DNA from: Pseudooceanicola aestuarii | GTDB lineage: Bacteria; Pseudomonadota; Alphaproteobacteria; Rhodobacterales; Rhodobacteraceae | Direction: 5' to 3' | Assembly: GCF_010614805.1 (NCBI RefSeq) | Contig: NZ_JAAFZC010000001.1 | Coordinates: 186,001-250,000, forward strand | DNA: 64,000 bases | Shown: positions 63,358-64,000 of the stretch, in pieces | How positions within the stretch are numbered: position 1 is the stretch's first letter | Layout: each line of letters starts with the position of its first letter | Notes under the pieces: model-generated | Seen by the model: only the letters and a program-made list of their open reading frames with translations | What the model was told of the DNA's origin: nothing | Databases searched by the model: none | Made by a program: the position numbers and the translations under genes

Positions 63358-64000
63358 TCAATCAATCGTGAAATCCGGCAGGCTGCCAAAGGCGTCACGC
63401 AGGGCCACGCCCCAGCCGCGCGAGATCTCGTCGAAATAGGGATCGTCGCGGTTGATGCGACCGGTACGCCCCTCCGCCAGGGTGTCGGTTTCGTAGATAT
63501 GCCAGTCCAGCGGCAGATCGACGGAGAGATTGGCCTTGATCGTGCTGTCGAAACTGACCAGCAGCAGCTTGATCGCTTCTTCAAAGGACATGCCGCTGTC
63601 ATAGGCGCGCAGCAGGATCGGACGGCCGTATTTCGTCTCGCCGATCTGGAAGAACGGCGTGTCTTCGCCGGCCTCGACGAAATTTCCCTCGGGGTAGACC
63701 AGGTAGAGCTGCGGGTCGCCGCCGGCGATCTGCCCCCCCAGGATGATCGTCGCGTTAAAGGCCGCATCGGCACGCTGGCCGGCATCCGCATGGACGGCAA
63801 TCGTTTCCTTCAGCACCCGCCCGACCAGCCGGGCGACCTGGAACATGCTGTCCAGCTTGAGGATGTCGGGTTCCCGTTCGGTCGGGGATTTCGACCGTTC
63901 CTGAAGCTCCGCGATTACCGCCTGGGTGGTGGCCAGGTTGCCCGCCGTCATCAGGGTGATGCAGCGATCCCCCGGCACCGAGAAGACGTGCATCTTGCGA
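63358..64000 (-). CDS. proteasome-type protease (COG3484), C-terminal part, runs off right edge
   Basis: About 213 residues of a bacterial proteasome-like Ntn-hydrolase. The visible part holds MHVFSVPGDRCITLMTAGNLATTQAVI, then YLVYPEGNFVEAGEDTPFFQIGETKYG and LLVSFDSTIKANLSVDLP, characteristic of this family. The frame stays open to the edge (Arg-Lys before the Met), so the N-terminal nucleophile region is outside the window. This family is often found near transglutaminase-like and alpha-E genes rather than as part of a Pup-proteasome; none of those is visible here. It lies upstream of urtA on the same strand. Confidence 0.88.
   Translation of the reverse strand, partial: RKMHVFSVPGDRCITLMTAGNLATTQAVIAELQERSKSPTEREPDILKLDSMFQVARLVGRVLKETIAVHADAGQRADAAFNATIILGGQIAGGDPQLYLVYPEGNFVEAGEDTPFFQIGETKYGRPILLRAYDSGMSFEEAIKLLLVSFDSTIKANLSVDLPLDWHIYETDTLAEGRTGRINRDDPYFDEISRGWGVALRDAFGSLPDFTID

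Overview
The window is high-GC bacterial DNA with tightly packed, often overlapping genes. It reads as a chromosomal segment of a member of the Rhodobacteraceae (Alphaproteobacteria, roseobacter/Paracoccus-like). Supports for this are the CysN-CysC fusion, the RTX/Hint exported protein, the tmk-holB-tatD-MBL order, the DUF2927/XpaC/TelA block, the COG3484-type proteasome-like protease beside urtABCDE, and GC-rich terminators of the ggcccgcc/ggcgggcc type. Both end genes (a TetR-family regulator on the left, the proteasome-type protease on the right) run off the window.

Layout. 0-5.7 kb: TetR C-terminus, an orphan ThDP enzyme, glycerol-3-phosphate dehydrogenase, an SDR and ureidoglycine aminohydrolase (allE). 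5.7-8.4 kb: the rest of a partial purine-breakdown set, namely an NCS2 purine permease, ureidoglycolate lyase (allA) and hydroxyisourate hydrolase (uraH). 8.4-15.4 kb: a peptide-type ABC operon (binding protein, DppB, a fused DppC-DppD, DppF, GntR/FCD regulator), divergent from a DUF1028 Ntn-hydrolase-like gene across a twin-palindrome operator. 15.6-20.5 kb: sugar-nucleotide epimerase, a large RTX/Hint protein, an MFS transporter. 20.7-27.3 kb: a second dipeptide ABC operon with an M24 peptidase. 28-35 kb: DEAD-box helicase, SDR, NhaP-type antiporter with a cNMP domain, an orphan NusG-like factor and a LuxR-type regulator. 35-38 kb: sulfate activation (cysD, cysNC). 38-39 kb: a truncated, frameshifted serine-recombinase remnant abutting tRNA-Ser(UGA), the scar of an integrated element. 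39.3-46.5 kb: housekeeping run (SPOR lipoprotein, D,D-carboxypeptidase, tmk, holB, tatD, MBL hydrolase, AEC carrier). 46.6-55.3 kb: TerC, a 68-residue membrane protein, XpaC, TelA, DUF2927 lipoprotein, a DUF2079-like membrane protein, SPFH-GYF protein, a small secreted protein and a zinc-ribbon membrane protein, which I consider the best candidate for a poorly described system. 55.3-56.4 kb: nitroreductase and dtd. 56.6-62.8 kb: the urea ABC transporter urtABCDE with an extra small gene between urtB and urtC.

How it fits together. The dominant theme is nitrogen and carbon scavenging: two peptide importers with peptidase/Ntn-hydrolase partners, purine-ring degradation steps that release ammonia, urea and glyoxylate, and a urea importer with an NtrC-like half-site pair upstream. 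The second theme is envelope stress (TerC/XpaC/TelA/SPFH/zinc ribbon). No CRISPR array, rRNA, intact insertion sequence or complete prophage was seen. A modular intergenic repeat (box CCTTCGGGC..GAAATACCG plus a 3-nt-loop hairpin) occurs four times. Functions are assigned from recognised motifs and family knowledge; no database search was possible.
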